Assembly: GCA_963737835.1 (NCBI GenBank)
Contig: CAVTUH010000001.1
Coordinates: 186,001-250,000 of the forward strand
Source of the DNA: Palsa-1248 sp963737835
GTDB lineage: Bacteria; Gemmatimonadota; Gemmatimonadetes; Gemmatimonadales; Gemmatimonadaceae
Length of the DNA: 64,000 bases
Direction: 5' to 3'
Positions 46,229 to 55,833 of the stretch are shown in pieces. Each line of letters begins with the position of its first letter. Position 1 is the stretch's first letter. The position numbers were made by a program, and so were the translations under genes. The notes beneath the pieces were generated by a model. The model was not told where the DNA came from. It did no database searches and saw only the letters and a program-made list of their open reading frames with translations.

Positions 46229-48523
46229 TTACCGCGCGGCGAGCGCGGGCGTGCCCGGCGGGGTGATGGCCACCGGCGGGCCGCACTCGGTGGTGGCCAA
46301 CGCCTTGGTGGACATCGGAAGCGGCGAAAGGTTGTTCTGCCGAAGCAGGGTGTTGAAGGCGCTCACAGCCTGATTGTTGATGGTCGTCCAGGTAGCGATC
46401 GCGCTGTTCAGATGCGTGCAGCTGATCTGATACGCGCGCCGCTCCGCGGGCGTGGGCGCGACGTCGGCCGTGCCGAAGGCGTTGATGTAGCCGGTCTGAC
46501 CGTCACCGCCGAACTGGATATTCAGAGCGCCGAAGCCGATCTGCGGCGCCGCGCCGCGACCTCCTGGTCCGGCCCCGGCCGCTGGCGCCCCGCCCTGGCC
46601 GGCAGGAAGCTGGCCTTCGATCCCCGCCAGCTTGGCGTCGAACTCGGTCGCCGCGTTCGCCACCTGCGGCGGAAGCTGGCCGTCGGTGATGGTTTTGAGT
46701 TGCGCGCGCATGGCACGCACCTGCTGGTACCCATCCCAGGCAGTGAACATGGACCGGTAGACCTTCATCAACAGGTCGTGCATGGCCACGAGATCGGCCT
46801 GGGTCGCCTGGCCCTGGACGCGCGGATCCATCTTCACCCTGACGGTCTGAGTGGAGGTGGTGCCGTTCGCGGTGAGCTTCACCGTGTAGGTGCCAGGAAC
46901 CACGAGCGGCCCCTGCGGATCGTAGACGGTGTTGTGGTAGATGGCGTCGAATTTCTCCATCGAGTAGTTCTGGATGAGCGAGGGCGGCCGCGTATAGTGC
47001 AGATCCCAGTTGATGCGGTTGGTGCCGACCTCGGTGGGCATCGGTTCGGGGCGGTAGAACCAGTAGTCCGGGACGTTGGGGAGCGGGTTGATCGTCACCG
47101 GCGGGATGGGCGCGCTGCTGTAGGAGCGAATCAGGTTGTTGGCGGAATCGAAGATCTCGATCTTGATTTCGCCAGAAGGCTTCGACGCGAGGTAGTAATA
47201 GAGAATCGCGCCGTCGGGAGGATTGAGACCGTGCGGGATCTCCGGCGGCAACGGCGTGTTGCGGTTCGCATCCTTGCGCACGCGATAAGTATCGGCGGGC
47301 TTGAAGAGAAATGCCGGCTTCGAATCCAGCCCTGCCGTGATCTGCCGCAGCGGCGAGATGTCGTCGAGAACCCAGAAGGAACGGCCGAAGGTGCCGGCCA
47401 CCAGATCCTTTCCATGCACGATCAGGTCACGGTAGGAAACGACGGGCAGATTGAGCTTCAGCGATTGCCAGTGATCGCCGTCATCGAACGAGACGTAGAC
47501 CGAGCTCTCGGTACCGGCAAAGAGCAGGCCTTTTTTCACAATGTCCTCGCGAACCACCCGCACAAAGCTGCCTGCGGGTTCGTTCGTCGGTAGCCCGTTG
47601 GTGATCAGGTCCCAATGGGCCCCGTAATCGCGCGTACGGTAGATGTAGGGGGTATAGTCGCCAGCGACGTGGAGATCGACCGCGGCATACGCTTCGGCGG
47701 GATTGGAATGCGAAGCGTCCATGATGACGACGTTCGCATTGTAGGGCAGTTTGAGATCGGTCTCTTTCCAGGTGATGCCGCCGTCCTGGGTGACGTAGAT
47801 CAAGCCGTTATTGCTGCCTGTCCAGATGACTTTGTCGGTCACCGCGGAGGGCGCGATCGAGGAGATGGCGCCATGCCCTCCGATGGCGAAACGGCCTGCG
47901 GCCGCCACGGCCGCCGCTTCGTCCGGCGTCAGGGTGCGGGTGGCAAGATCCTTGTCACCCAGGTTGCGCCAATGCACACCGCCATCTGATGTAGCGGTGA
48001 CATATTGAGTGCCCAGGTAGAGGGTTTTGTGATGCTCGGGGGAGAACACCATGGGGAACTCGATGCTCTTGCGGAAATCGGAGCCGATGCCGCCTCGAGC
48101 CACGCCGATATTGGGAGCAAAATTCTCCCATTGCCCGCTCTTGAGCCAGACTTTCAGGATGCCGTTATCGCCGCCCGCGCCGTAAACGATTTCGGGATTA
48201 TCGGGGTCGGGGGCGATGGAGCCGATTTCATAGATGGGGAACGGCGTCCAGTCCCAGGGCGTGGTCTCACCGTAGTCACCGCGGTTGCGCTCGGCGACGG
48301 CGCACGGATCCTGCTGCGTGCCGTAGACCCAGTAAATGAAATCGTCCATGCCGGCGATTTCGTCATTGATCGCGATGTGGTAGGTCTGGGCGGTAGGCTG
48401 GTTATACCACGAGCTCCAGGTCTTGCCGCCGTCGAGGCTGACCGTCGCACCCTCGTCGCTGGCGAGCGACATGCGGTTAGGGTCGGTCGGATCAATCCGA
48501 GATGAAGTGGTAATCGTCGCCAC
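46229..48523 (-). CDS. BNR/sortilin-type propeller protein, C-terminal part (frameshifted)
   Basis: The second, larger part of a VPS10/sortilin-like or BNR-repeat protein. From about residue 10 it reads IDPTDPNRMSLASDEGATVSLDGGKTWSSWYNQPTAQ, then several Asp-box blades (SDGGVHWRNLGD, TQDGGITWKETD, FDDGDHWQSL), FGRSFWVLDDISPL and a C-terminal beta-sandwich plus helical region. Homologous proteins of this type are about 1,050-1,100 aa and secreted; they are often labelled glycosyl hydrolase without proven activity. The missing N-terminus is the next feature upstream. It is the last gene of the SusCD operon. Confidence 0.8.
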   Translation of the reverse strand: MATITTSSRIDPTDPNRMSLASDEGATVSLDGGKTWSSWYNQPTAQTYHIAINDEIAGMDDFIYWVYGTQQDPCAVAERNRGDYGETTPWDWTPFPIYEIGSIAPDPDNPEIVYGAGGDNGILKVWLKSGQWENFAPNIGVARGGIGSDFRKSIEFPMVFSPEHHKTLYLGTQYVTATSDGGVHWRNLGDKDLATRTLTPDEAAAVAAAGRFAIGGHGAISSIAPSAVTDKVIWTGSNNGLIYVTQDGGITWKETDLKLPYNANVVIMDASHSNPAEAYAAVDLHVAGDYTPYIYRTRDYGAHWDLITNGLPTNEPAGSFVRVVREDIVKKGLLFAGTESSVYVSFDDGDHWQSLKLNLPVVSYRDLIVHGKDLVAGTFGRSFWVLDDISPLRQITAGLDSKPAFLFKPADTYRVRKDANRNTPLPPEIPHGLNPPDGAILYYYLASKPSGEIKIEIFDSANNLIRSYSSAPIPPVTINPLPNVPDYWFYRPEPMPTEVGTNRINWDLHYTRPPSLIQNYSMEKFDAIYHNTVYDPQGPLVVPGTYTVKLTANGTTSTQTVRVKMDPRVQGQATQADLVAMHDLLMKVYRSMFTAWDGYQQVRAMRAQLKTITDGQLPPQVANAATEFDAKLAGIEGQLPAGQGGAPAAGAGPGGRGAAPQIGFGALNIQFGGDGQTGYINAFGTADVAPTPAERRAYQISCTHLNSAIATWTTINNQAVSAFNTLLRQNNLSPLPMSTKALATTECGPPVAITPPGTPALAAR

Positions 48524-49568
48524 CGGGCGCGCCCTTGAAGCCGACGAAGTTGGCGCCGCCGTCCGTGGAGCGGTAGACCGAGGTGTTCATGATGTACACG
48601 ACGTCTGGATTCTTGCTGTCGACCATCACGCCGCAGATGTAACCGTTGCCCCTGATGCGAGGGTCGGTGCTCATACGGCGCCAGTTCGCGCCGCCGTCGT
48701 CGGAGCGCCATAGTCCGAAGGCGCCGACGAGGAAGACCCGCTGCGAGTTGGTGTTGGCCGCCACGGCGACACTCGTGCGCCCGGCCAGCTCAGGCAGGCC
48801 GCCGCCCTTCACCTCTGTCCACGTGGCGCCTTCGTCGGTCGACTTGTAGAGCGCGGTCTCGTTATTGCCCGCGCCTGCGCCGCCGCCCGTACCGCTCATG
48901 TGCAGTACGGTGGTGGCGAAGACGACGTTGGGATTGTCATAAGCGAATTCGACATCCTGCGCGCCGGCAATGTCGCTGCGGAAGAGCACCTGCTTCCAGG
49001 TTTGCCCGCCGTCGGTGGAGCGGAATATGCCGCGGTCGTGGCTGGGGTGATGAATGTCGCCTTGCGCCGCCAGCAGCACGATGTTCGGATTCCTGGGATC
49101 CACGATGAGCGCCGGGATCTGCTTGGTCGCCTCGAGGCCGAGGTGCACCCAGGTCTTGCCGGCGTCGGTCGACTTGTACACGCCGTCACCCTCGTCGATG
49201 GCGCCCTCGCCGACGAGGTCGCCCGTGCCGACGTAGATGATATTGGGGTCGCTGGGCGCCACCGCAATGGCACCGACCGACGACACCGTCGTGATGGCGT
49301 CGAAGATGGGAAACCACGTCATCCCGGCGTTCTCGGTCTTCCACACGCCGCCCTCCGGCAGGGCGTCGTAGAAGGTGCCCGTCTGGCCGGGTCCAACGGG
49401 CGCGCTCACAGCGGCGATTCGGCCGGCGCGGAAGGGTCCTATGTTGCGCCAAACGAGCCCGGTATACTCGTTGGGATTGACCTGGGCCATCGCAACTCCG
49501 GCGAACAGGCACACCAGACCCGGCACGACCGAAGTGCGAGCCACTGCGAGTTTCCACCGCGACAGCAT
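48492..49568 (-). CDS. BNR/sortilin-type propeller protein, N-terminal part (frameshifted)
   Basis: The first 358 codons: signal peptide (cleavage near VAMAQ), then YTGLVWRNIGPFRAGRIAAVSA and at least four Asp-box blades (GGVWKTENAGMTW, GVYKSTDAGKTW, GIFRSTDGGQTW, GLWRSDDGGANW). The frame ends after GGDDYHFISD at 48492; removing one C at about 48500 restores DYHFIWIDPTDPNRM and joins it to the C-terminal part. Located 161 nt after the SusD gene. It probably binds glycans or proteins at the cell surface in partnership with SusCD. Confidence 0.8.
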   Translation of the reverse strand: MLSRWKLAVARTSVVPGLVCLFAGVAMAQVNPNEYTGLVWRNIGPFRAGRIAAVSAPVGPGQTGTFYDALPEGGVWKTENAGMTWFPIFDAITTVSSVGAIAVAPSDPNIIYVGTGDLVGEGAIDEGDGVYKSTDAGKTWVHLGLEATKQIPALIVDPRNPNIVLLAAQGDIHHPSHDRGIFRSTDGGQTWKQVLFRSDIAGAQDVEFAYDNPNVVFATTVLHMSGTGGGAGAGNNETALYKSTDEGATWTEVKGGGLPELAGRTSVAVAANTNSQRVFLVGAFGLWRSDDGGANWRRMSTDPRIRGNGYICGVMVDSKNPDVVYIMNTSVYRSTDGGANFVGFKGAPGGDDYHFISD

Positions 49569-49729
49569 AGAAGCCTCCTCATGTCACGAGCGTCGCCGAA
49601 CTCGAAGCCGCCATCCCCTGCTGTATCGCTCGCCGCAACGAACACCGTGTCCCTTTCACCTGAACTCCCGTGGTGACAATCCATTCGAGACGGAGTCAAG
49701 AAGGCGAACGAGACTTTCGCATCGCTACA

Positions 49730-51277
49730 CTAGTTGCAGGTGGTGTTGAACGTGCCGCCGCGCCCGATAAGCTCCGCTTCTGGGATCGGCTCGATGGTCG
49801 TGTGCAGATCGGGCCCGAAATGAGTATGCGTCCACGTCGTGTCCAGCACCGCCTCGAGCCCATACATGCGGAGCGCAATGACACGATCCGCGCCGCCTTC
49901 CATCAGCGTCGATATTTGTTGTTCCCGCATCAGGGCATCTCGGACCGCCACGTACCCCGCCGCAGCCACTGGCGCCAGTCCCCCGACGGTGGTCCTGACG
50001 TCGTTGAGCAGAGCCAAAGCGCCTGGCAAGTCGCCAAGCCCGAGTCGGATCTGCGCCCGCACCAGCACGAGCGTCTCGTTGCGCACAATGGGGATCGGCG
50101 ACGCAGGGCTTGGATACATGCCGTAGATGTACTTCGACGCCACGAAGCTGTACGCCTGCTCTTGAACGGGGTGCGGATTGAGCAGGAACTTGGCCTTCCA
50201 ACGGAGATCGTTCACCGTGTCTTGGTTACTGGGCACCTCATTGAGCACTGCCTGTGTCCCGACGACACCGTTGATCGGATTTGTCTGATCGCCCGACTGC
50301 GTACTGAAATCGTGCAGCACCGAGTAGTTGTCCTCTGTCCACTGCCCCTGAGGATTGGGTGCCAGCGCGGCGGGATTATACAGCGCCGAAGCCGTCATGG
50401 CGCTATCGGCGCGCGTCAAGGCCGCCACATTCGGATTGCCGGCACTGGTCGGGGTCGGGGTGGTCCCGGGCTGTTGACGCGCGATCGCATAGGCGAGCTG
50501 TAGTCCTGCCTTCGCGGCGAGAGCTCGATTGAATGACGCGAACGATCCAAGAGTTGTGCTTGGTGCGGCGATCGCCGACACGGCCGCGAACCCCGGAGGC
50601 ACCTTGATGGGCAGCGGGACTGGTCCGACAGTATTGAGGGTGTTATTCGCCGAGTCGAGCAGGGCGATGATGTACCGCAAACCATCAACGGTGCATACCG
50701 CGGGCGCCTGCGTCGTGGCATTGGGCGACTGCATGATCGCGAGGCCAAGCGAGTCATGAGCCCAGGCGATGAACATGTAGTTGAGGGCCTCGATGGTCTG
50801 GACCACCCCCGTGATGGCGGCGATGTTCTGTGCCGAATACGTTGGCACCACCGTCGGCAACGAAGCCAAGATTTGCTGGGCCTCACGTATGTTTTCGTAT
50901 GCGTTTGCCCATGTTGTGAACCAACCTACCCCGTGGCCGATTGGCGTGATGCCAAGGCTGTAGGTGATGTAGCGCGAGTCTGTGTTGGTGAAATTCGCCG
51001 CTTCTCGCGCGAATGCCGACAGCTCGAGCACGATGGCCTTCTGGTCATTTCTCGTGTAGCTGAACAACCCCGTAACGGCCTGCTGGACCCCCGTCGGCGT
51101 GCCTGGTACGGCCGTCACCCCGGTAAGAAACGGGACGACGCTGTCCTGGCAGGCCGCGGCCGCGACTGCGGCGGCCGCTGTGATCAACACGGTGTACCGA
51201 GCGGACCTTGGGAAACTCGCCCGTCGGCATATGTGCCGGCCGCGCTTTGGCGTATGGCTCTCGCGGAGGTGTGTCAT
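49730..51277 (-). CDS. RagB/SusD family nutrient-binding lipoprotein
   Basis: A 515-aa surface lipoprotein of the SusD/RagB family. The signal peptide ends in a lipobox AAAAC (QDS follows). TPR-like helical repeats cover the body, with GLAIMQSP and VQEQAYSFVASKYIYGM segments and the usual C-terminal half NETLVLVRAQIRLGLGDLPGALALLNDVRT. SusD caps the SusC channel and captures the nutrient. It starts one base after the SusC stop codon (TGACATG), so the pair is tightly coupled. Confidence 0.88.
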   Translation of the reverse strand: MTHLRESHTPKRGRHICRRASFPRSARYTVLITAAAAVAAAACQDSVVPFLTGVTAVPGTPTGVQQAVTGLFSYTRNDQKAIVLELSAFAREAANFTNTDSRYITYSLGITPIGHGVGWFTTWANAYENIREAQQILASLPTVVPTYSAQNIAAITGVVQTIEALNYMFIAWAHDSLGLAIMQSPNATTQAPAVCTVDGLRYIIALLDSANNTLNTVGPVPLPIKVPPGFAAVSAIAAPSTTLGSFASFNRALAAKAGLQLAYAIARQQPGTTPTPTSAGNPNVAALTRADSAMTASALYNPAALAPNPQGQWTEDNYSVLHDFSTQSGDQTNPINGVVGTQAVLNEVPSNQDTVNDLRWKAKFLLNPHPVQEQAYSFVASKYIYGMYPSPASPIPIVRNETLVLVRAQIRLGLGDLPGALALLNDVRTTVGGLAPVAAAGYVAVRDALMREQQISTLMEGGADRVIALRMYGLEAVLDTTWTHTHFGPDLHTTIEPIPEAELIGRGGTFNTTCN

Positions 51278-51278
51278 G

Positions 51279-54200
51279 TCAGAATCCCAGGTCGAGGCCG
51301 AGGAAGTAGCTGCGTGCTGGCGGGTACGGCGTGATGTCTCCAGCGGCGCGAATCGTCTGATCGCCGGTGAAGCTCACCTCCGGATCGAGGCCGTGATACT
51401 TGTAGATGCCCCACAGGTTGTAGCCACTGAACGAGACTCGTGCGCTGGCTATCCGGCCGAATCCGGCCCGGTTGACCGCGCGTTGGGGCAGCGTGTAGCT
51501 GACCGCCAGCTGACGCACCTTGAGGAACGACGCTCCCTGAATGTAGGGCTCCTCGTTCGCGTTGAGTGCTGCGACCCGGTTGGCGCCCGCCGCCGAGTCG
51601 GCGCCCAACGTTGGCCCGAAATCGTAGTAGAAGTCCGTCACGTTGATCTGGTTGCCGCCCCGACTCCAGTCGAGGAACCCGTAGACGCGAACCGCCTTCC
51701 ACGTGAACTCGTTGCCGACGCTCACGAGAACGCCGGGTGACGCATCACCCGCCCAAATGGGGAGGCCGCCGGCAGTGGTGATGTTGGGGTTCACGATCTC
51801 CGATACCGATCTCCCCGGCGCGAGAAATCCGTTGCCGAATCCCGATTGGTTTTCCACCGAAAACGGCGGCACCGGCAGCGCGTTGACGACGCTGTAGTTG
51901 CGGAACAACGTGAGCGTGTTCACCCACGTGAAACCGTTCCGCAATTGGACCGGTGTGGACTGGAGCGAGAGTTCGAGGCCCTGGTTGGTGAACTCCCCGC
52001 CGTTGATGAAAGTCGTTGCGTACCCATAGGACGGAGCGACACCAGCCTGCAGCAAGAGGCTGGTCAGGCGCTTCTGGTAGATCGTGGCCGAGAGCTGAGC
52101 CCGCGAGTGAAAGAACGTCGCGTCGATGCCGGTCTCGATTTCTTGTTCGGACTCCGGCTTTATGTTGGCATCGCCGAGTGCCAGATTCTGACCGATACCG
52201 TTCGCACCGCCGTCAAGCGTCTGATTGAGCGTCGAATATCTGGCGCCGTAGGGTGCCAGGTTGCCCGACTGCCCATACGCTGCTCGCACCTTCAGCTCGT
52301 CCAGCGCGCTCGCGAACTGCGGTATCCGGTAGGACGCCGAGTAGCGCGGATAGTAGTAAAACCTGTTGATGTCGCCATCGTTGGTCGACCGCTCGGCGGT
52401 GATGCCGGCGGTGACCGCCAGCCGCGAGTCGAGCGTCAGTACCTGCTCTTGGGCGTACAACGACTGGTCGTTCTGTTCGGTCTTGTAGAGGAAGTTCTGC
52501 TGCACCGTGCCGACCGTCGGTGAATTGACCCCAGCTAACAGGTTTTCGCCGACCGACACGGGGTTGGTAAGGCTCCGGCGTTCGCGGACGAATCCGGCCG
52601 ACGTCGTCGCGTCGAGCCAAGAGAATCCGGTGAACCGATGAACGAGGTTGATCGAGTAGTTGAAGTAGTTGATCTGAGCACCGTTGGTCACCGCTGTTCC
52701 AGGTAATCCAGATGGTTGTTGCTGCTCCTGTTGCAGATCGGGCGGTGCATACAACAAGTCCTGCAGGCTCGCGAGGTCAGCCCCTCCAATGAAATGGAGC
52801 TGCACGCTCTGATGCTCGGTCTTCCACGGTGTCCAGTTAATGCTGCCGCCACCGATGAATCGGCTCAGCTGTTGCGGCGTTTGGATCTCGTACGCGTCGG
52901 CGAACGGGTTGGCGGGGCCAAATGGGTTGTGCTCCCACGAGCCGTCCGGATTCAACTTGTTGAGCGCTAAGAAACCCGGTGTGTAGGAGAAGACGTCGTA
53001 GGGGGCGATGCCGATGTTGTCGTTACCCGTGATGCCACGTCGTGTGACGTCGTGGATGTAGTTCAAATTGGCGGACACCGTCACTGCCGACGCCGCTTCC
53101 TCTGTGATGTTGGCGCGCACGGACTGCTTGTTGTAGCCGGTGTTGTACATCGTGCCATTGTCATACTTCGAGAGCCCCGACAGGTAGTACTGTGTCGTGC
53201 CTGCGCTGCCACTCACGCTCACGTTTGTCTGGTAAGAGACTTGTGGGTTGGCGAAGAGTTGTGTCTGATAATCCTGCGGGCCCGCGTACACGCTGCTGAT
53301 GAACGAGTTGTCGGCGGCGATCGCGGCCGCGGCGGTGTCGCGGGCCACGTCGTTCACGTACCACGCTTGAGCGCCCGACAGGGTCGGGAAGCTCCGAATC
53401 GCATACGTGTTCGACAGGGCGAAGTGGCCAACCTGGTTACTGAGGTTCCACTTCGCCTTGCCGCTCGTCCCGCGCTTGGTCGTGATGACGACCACGCCGG
53501 CTGATGCTTTCGAGCCATAAATGGCCGATGCCGACGCTCCTTTTAGGATCTCGATCGACTCGATGTCGTCGGGATTGATGTCGGCCATCCGATTTGGGCT
53601 GTTATCCTGACCGCTCGGCGCTGTCGCGGCCCCTTGCCCGGTCGACGTCTGCCCGCCGCCGCCGCGGTCGATGGCGTTGTCACCGGCATTGATCGTCTCG
53701 TTGTTGACCACGACGCCATCGATGACGTAGAGGGGAAGGGCATTCCCGTTGATGGAAGTGATTCCACGCACCTGGATCTGCAGTCCGCCCCCGGGTGCGC
53801 CACTATTGTTCGTCTCAATGACGGCCCCGGGTATCCTACCCTGAATCGCATTCTCTACCGTCGGGGCAGGAACCTCGTTGATTTCCTGCGTATTCACGAC
53901 GGACACCGCATTGGCCGCGTTCTGAGACGCCACCGTCGTCGCGACGCCGGTCACGACCTCGGCCTGAAGCCGCAACACGTCGTGTTGGAGCGCAATCTCG
54001 TAATAGGATTTGCCGGTCTCGAGGGGCACAACCTGGGCGAGGTACCCAATGCGTCGCACTGACAGGGTCCTCGCGTCCGGCGGCACCGGGAGGGCAAAGG
54101 TGCCACTGTCGCTCGTCGTCGCGCCGATCGTTGTCCCCGTCACGGTCACCGGAGCAGACGGGATCCCAAGGTGTGTGTCCGCATCAATCACTCGCCCGGT

Positions 54201-54677
54201 GATGCGGCCTTGCTGTCGCTTCGCCACGGCACGTTTCACGAAGTTCACGTGCCCGTCGCGCGTAACCTCGACATCGACCTGAGTATTGAGCAGAACGTCT
54301 GTCAACGCGGCGACGACTGTAATATCCTCGGCGCGGAGCGAGACATTGGCGCCGTCCGGGAAAATTTCAGGACTGTAGGTAAAATCGAGGCCTGCTTCTT
54401 CCGAAATCCGTCGGATGGCATCGGCGACCGGTACATCCACGAGTGAGAGCGACACCCGGCGTTGGAAGCCCGGCACTGTTGCGCCGTTCACCGCACTGCG
54501 ACGGCTGCCCGTCCTTTCAAAAAAGGACGGCGTCGGGCTAGTGGTCAGTATGGCAAGTTGCGTTGCCGGAGTACCGCCCCTTGTATCCTGGGCGCCATTG
54601 GCGCGTGTCGGCGCACTTGCCGCCAGCAGTGCGCCTCCGACCACGAACAGGCCCTTCAGAGTCCCGCAGTGATGCAT
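51279..54677 (-). CDS. SusC/RagA TonB-dependent receptor with STN signalling domain
   Basis: A 1132-aa outer-membrane receptor. Order of parts: signal peptide (to about residue 28); STN secretin/TonB short N-terminal domain (about 50-110, VADAIRRISEEAGLDFTYSPEIF); a carboxypeptidase-regulatory-like beta-sandwich (ITGRVIDADTHLGIPSAPVTV); TonB-box-like EVVTGVATT; plug with VENAIQGRIPGAVIETNNSGAPGG and QVRGITSINGNALPLYVIDGVVV, ESIEILKGASASAIYGSKASAGVVVITTKRG; and a 22-strand barrel ending SYFLGLDLGF. The STN domain is the part that signals to FecR, matching the FecR and sigma genes directly upstream. The substrate is unknown. Confidence 0.93.
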   Translation of the reverse strand: MHHCGTLKGLFVVGGALLAASAPTRANGAQDTRGGTPATQLAILTTSPTPSFFERTGSRRSAVNGATVPGFQRRVSLSLVDVPVADAIRRISEEAGLDFTYSPEIFPDGANVSLRAEDITVVAALTDVLLNTQVDVEVTRDGHVNFVKRAVAKRQQGRITGRVIDADTHLGIPSAPVTVTGTTIGATTSDSGTFALPVPPDARTLSVRRIGYLAQVVPLETGKSYYEIALQHDVLRLQAEVVTGVATTVASQNAANAVSVVNTQEINEVPAPTVENAIQGRIPGAVIETNNSGAPGGGLQIQVRGITSINGNALPLYVIDGVVVNNETINAGDNAIDRGGGGQTSTGQGAATAPSGQDNSPNRMADINPDDIESIEILKGASASAIYGSKASAGVVVITTKRGTSGKAKWNLSNQVGHFALSNTYAIRSFPTLSGAQAWYVNDVARDTAAAAIAADNSFISSVYAGPQDYQTQLFANPQVSYQTNVSVSGSAGTTQYYLSGLSKYDNGTMYNTGYNKQSVRANITEEAASAVTVSANLNYIHDVTRRGITGNDNIGIAPYDVFSYTPGFLALNKLNPDGSWEHNPFGPANPFADAYEIQTPQQLSRFIGGGSINWTPWKTEHQSVQLHFIGGADLASLQDLLYAPPDLQQEQQQPSGLPGTAVTNGAQINYFNYSINLVHRFTGFSWLDATTSAGFVRERRSLTNPVSVGENLLAGVNSPTVGTVQQNFLYKTEQNDQSLYAQEQVLTLDSRLAVTAGITAERSTNDGDINRFYYYPRYSASYRIPQFASALDELKVRAAYGQSGNLAPYGARYSTLNQTLDGGANGIGQNLALGDANIKPESEQEIETGIDATFFHSRAQLSATIYQKRLTSLLLQAGVAPSYGYATTFINGGEFTNQGLELSLQSTPVQLRNGFTWVNTLTLFRNYSVVNALPVPPFSVENQSGFGNGFLAPGRSVSEIVNPNITTAGGLPIWAGDASPGVLVSVGNEFTWKAVRVYGFLDWSRGGNQINVTDFYYDFGPTLGADSAAGANRVAALNANEEPYIQGASFLKVRQLAVSYTLPQRAVNRAGFGRIASARVSFSGYNLWGIYKYHGLDPEVSFTGDQTIRAAGDITPYPPARSYFLGLDLGF

Positions 54678-54695
54678 GCCGCCTCCCGCGAAGCG

Positions 54696-55745
54696 CTACT
54701 TAGTTGACCTCGACTCCTGGGGTATCAGCGTTATTATCTGATCGTTCCGATCGACGCGCACATTGAGCGTCGACGCCAGGCTGGCAAGCACCTGGTCGCC
54801 CGAAGGATTTGTAAAGCGAGCCGTCACGTGCCGTGCGCCAAGCGCAGTGTCGGGAACGCGCACATCAAGGGCAAACCATCGGCTGATGATGGTCGCTGCA
54901 TCCGATACTCGCATGGCATCAAACACCAGTTGGCCTCGAGTCCAGCCCAAATCATGGTCTGGATGCACGCGGGGGATGAGTGCGGGCGGCTGGTGCGCTG
55001 TGACCATAGCAGCCTGACCTGCCTCCACTGACAGGCCGCCGACGTCCACCGTTCCCTCGGTGACAATCACTCGAGTCGTCCCAGTCTCGGCGTATGCCTG
55101 TAGATCGAACGCCGTGCCGAGATCGCGAGTAACCGTTTGTGCCGTGCGGACACTAAAAGGACGTCGCTTGTCGTGAACCACGGTGAATTCGGCCTCGCCG
55201 TCCAGATTGGCCTGGCGGTCGCGCGAGAAGTTTGATGGCAGTTTCAAATGGCTGCCTGGTGCAAGAAGGACATGTGTGCCGTCGGGCAGTTCTACGGCTG
55301 CTCGCTCTTGCGGTCCCGCAGCGTAGTCACGCGTGGTCGTGAGGCTGCGCTCGGTGACAAGGCGATTGGCGATCAAGAAGGACGCAACGCCCACGAAGCC
55401 AAGCGCGGATGCAGCAGCCGCTGCAAAGGAGCGCCGTCGCCACCAACTCGCGGGTTGCCGCGGGACGACTCGGAAACTTTGCGTCGGAGGCTCGCGCTTG
55501 AGCGCCTTTGCGGGGTCCCCGGCAGCGCTCGTCGCTGCGAGTACGGCGCGCCACATCCGATCGACGTTGGAACGGCCAAGAGCCGCACGCTGCGCGTCGC
55601 GGACGAATCGTGCTGAGTCGAGGTTTGCCGCAAACGCCGGGTCCAGGCGTGCTCGCTCTCGAACGCTCTCTGCTTCCGCCGGGGAGCACTCTCCGGCCAG
55701 AAATCGGTCGACCAGGATCCAATCGGCCGAGTTACGCGGATTCAT
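54696..55745 (-). CDS. FecR family anti-sigma/sigma regulator
   Basis: A 349-aa inner-membrane regulator. The N-terminal cytoplasmic region (about 1-100, DRFLAGECSPAEAESVRE) would bind the sigma factor; one TM helix at about 106-127; the periplasmic FecR domain (VELPDGTHVLLAPGSHLKLP, DGEAEFTVVHDKRRPFSVRT, GTAFDLQAY, VTEGTVDV) and a C-terminal DUF4974-like region (FDAMRVSDAATIISRWFALDVRV). It relays the STN signal from SusC to the ECF sigma factor. Its first codons and leader are duplicated near 58.1 kb. Confidence 0.92.
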   Translation of the reverse strand: MNPRNSADWILVDRFLAGECSPAEAESVRERARLDPAFAANLDSARFVRDAQRAALGRSNVDRMWRAVLAATSAAGDPAKALKREPPTQSFRVVPRQPASWWRRRSFAAAAASALGFVGVASFLIANRLVTERSLTTTRDYAAGPQERAAVELPDGTHVLLAPGSHLKLPSNFSRDRQANLDGEAEFTVVHDKRRPFSVRTAQTVTRDLGTAFDLQAYAETGTTRVIVTEGTVDVGGLSVEAGQAAMVTAHQPPALIPRVHPDHDLGWTRGQLVFDAMRVSDAATIISRWFALDVRVPDTALGARHVTARFTNPSGDQVLASLASTLNVRVDRNDQIITLIPQESRSTK

Positions 55746-55833
55746 CGACGCCTGTCCTCTTGAGTCTCCACACTCAAGTAACGACTGAGGGGTCGCAAAC
55801 CCACAATCAACCAGCCACTGGTCGAACCGACAG
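55721..55833. repeat. 113-bp repeat copy 1: sigma-fecR spacer plus fecR 5' end
   Basis: It aligns without gaps to 58071-58183 (offset 2350) at about 90% identity by my count. Copy 1 runs from codon 8-9 of fecR through the whole spacer to the base before the sigma-factor stop codon. Confidence 0.9.
55758..55777 (-). promoter_or_regulatory. Conserved hairpin in fecR leader
   Basis: A perfect 7-bp inverted repeat CTTGAGT-CTCCAC-ACTCAAG, 13 nt upstream of the fecR start. It is preserved base for base in the duplicated copy at 58108-58127. It could be an RNA hairpin controlling fecR translation or transcription, or a protein-binding site. Confidence 0.5.

Noticed and set aside
45815..47593. A 592-codon plus-strand open frame over the antitoxin and propeller genes
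   Set aside because: Shadow of minus-strand genes; Arg/His/Val-rich with no recognisable domain.
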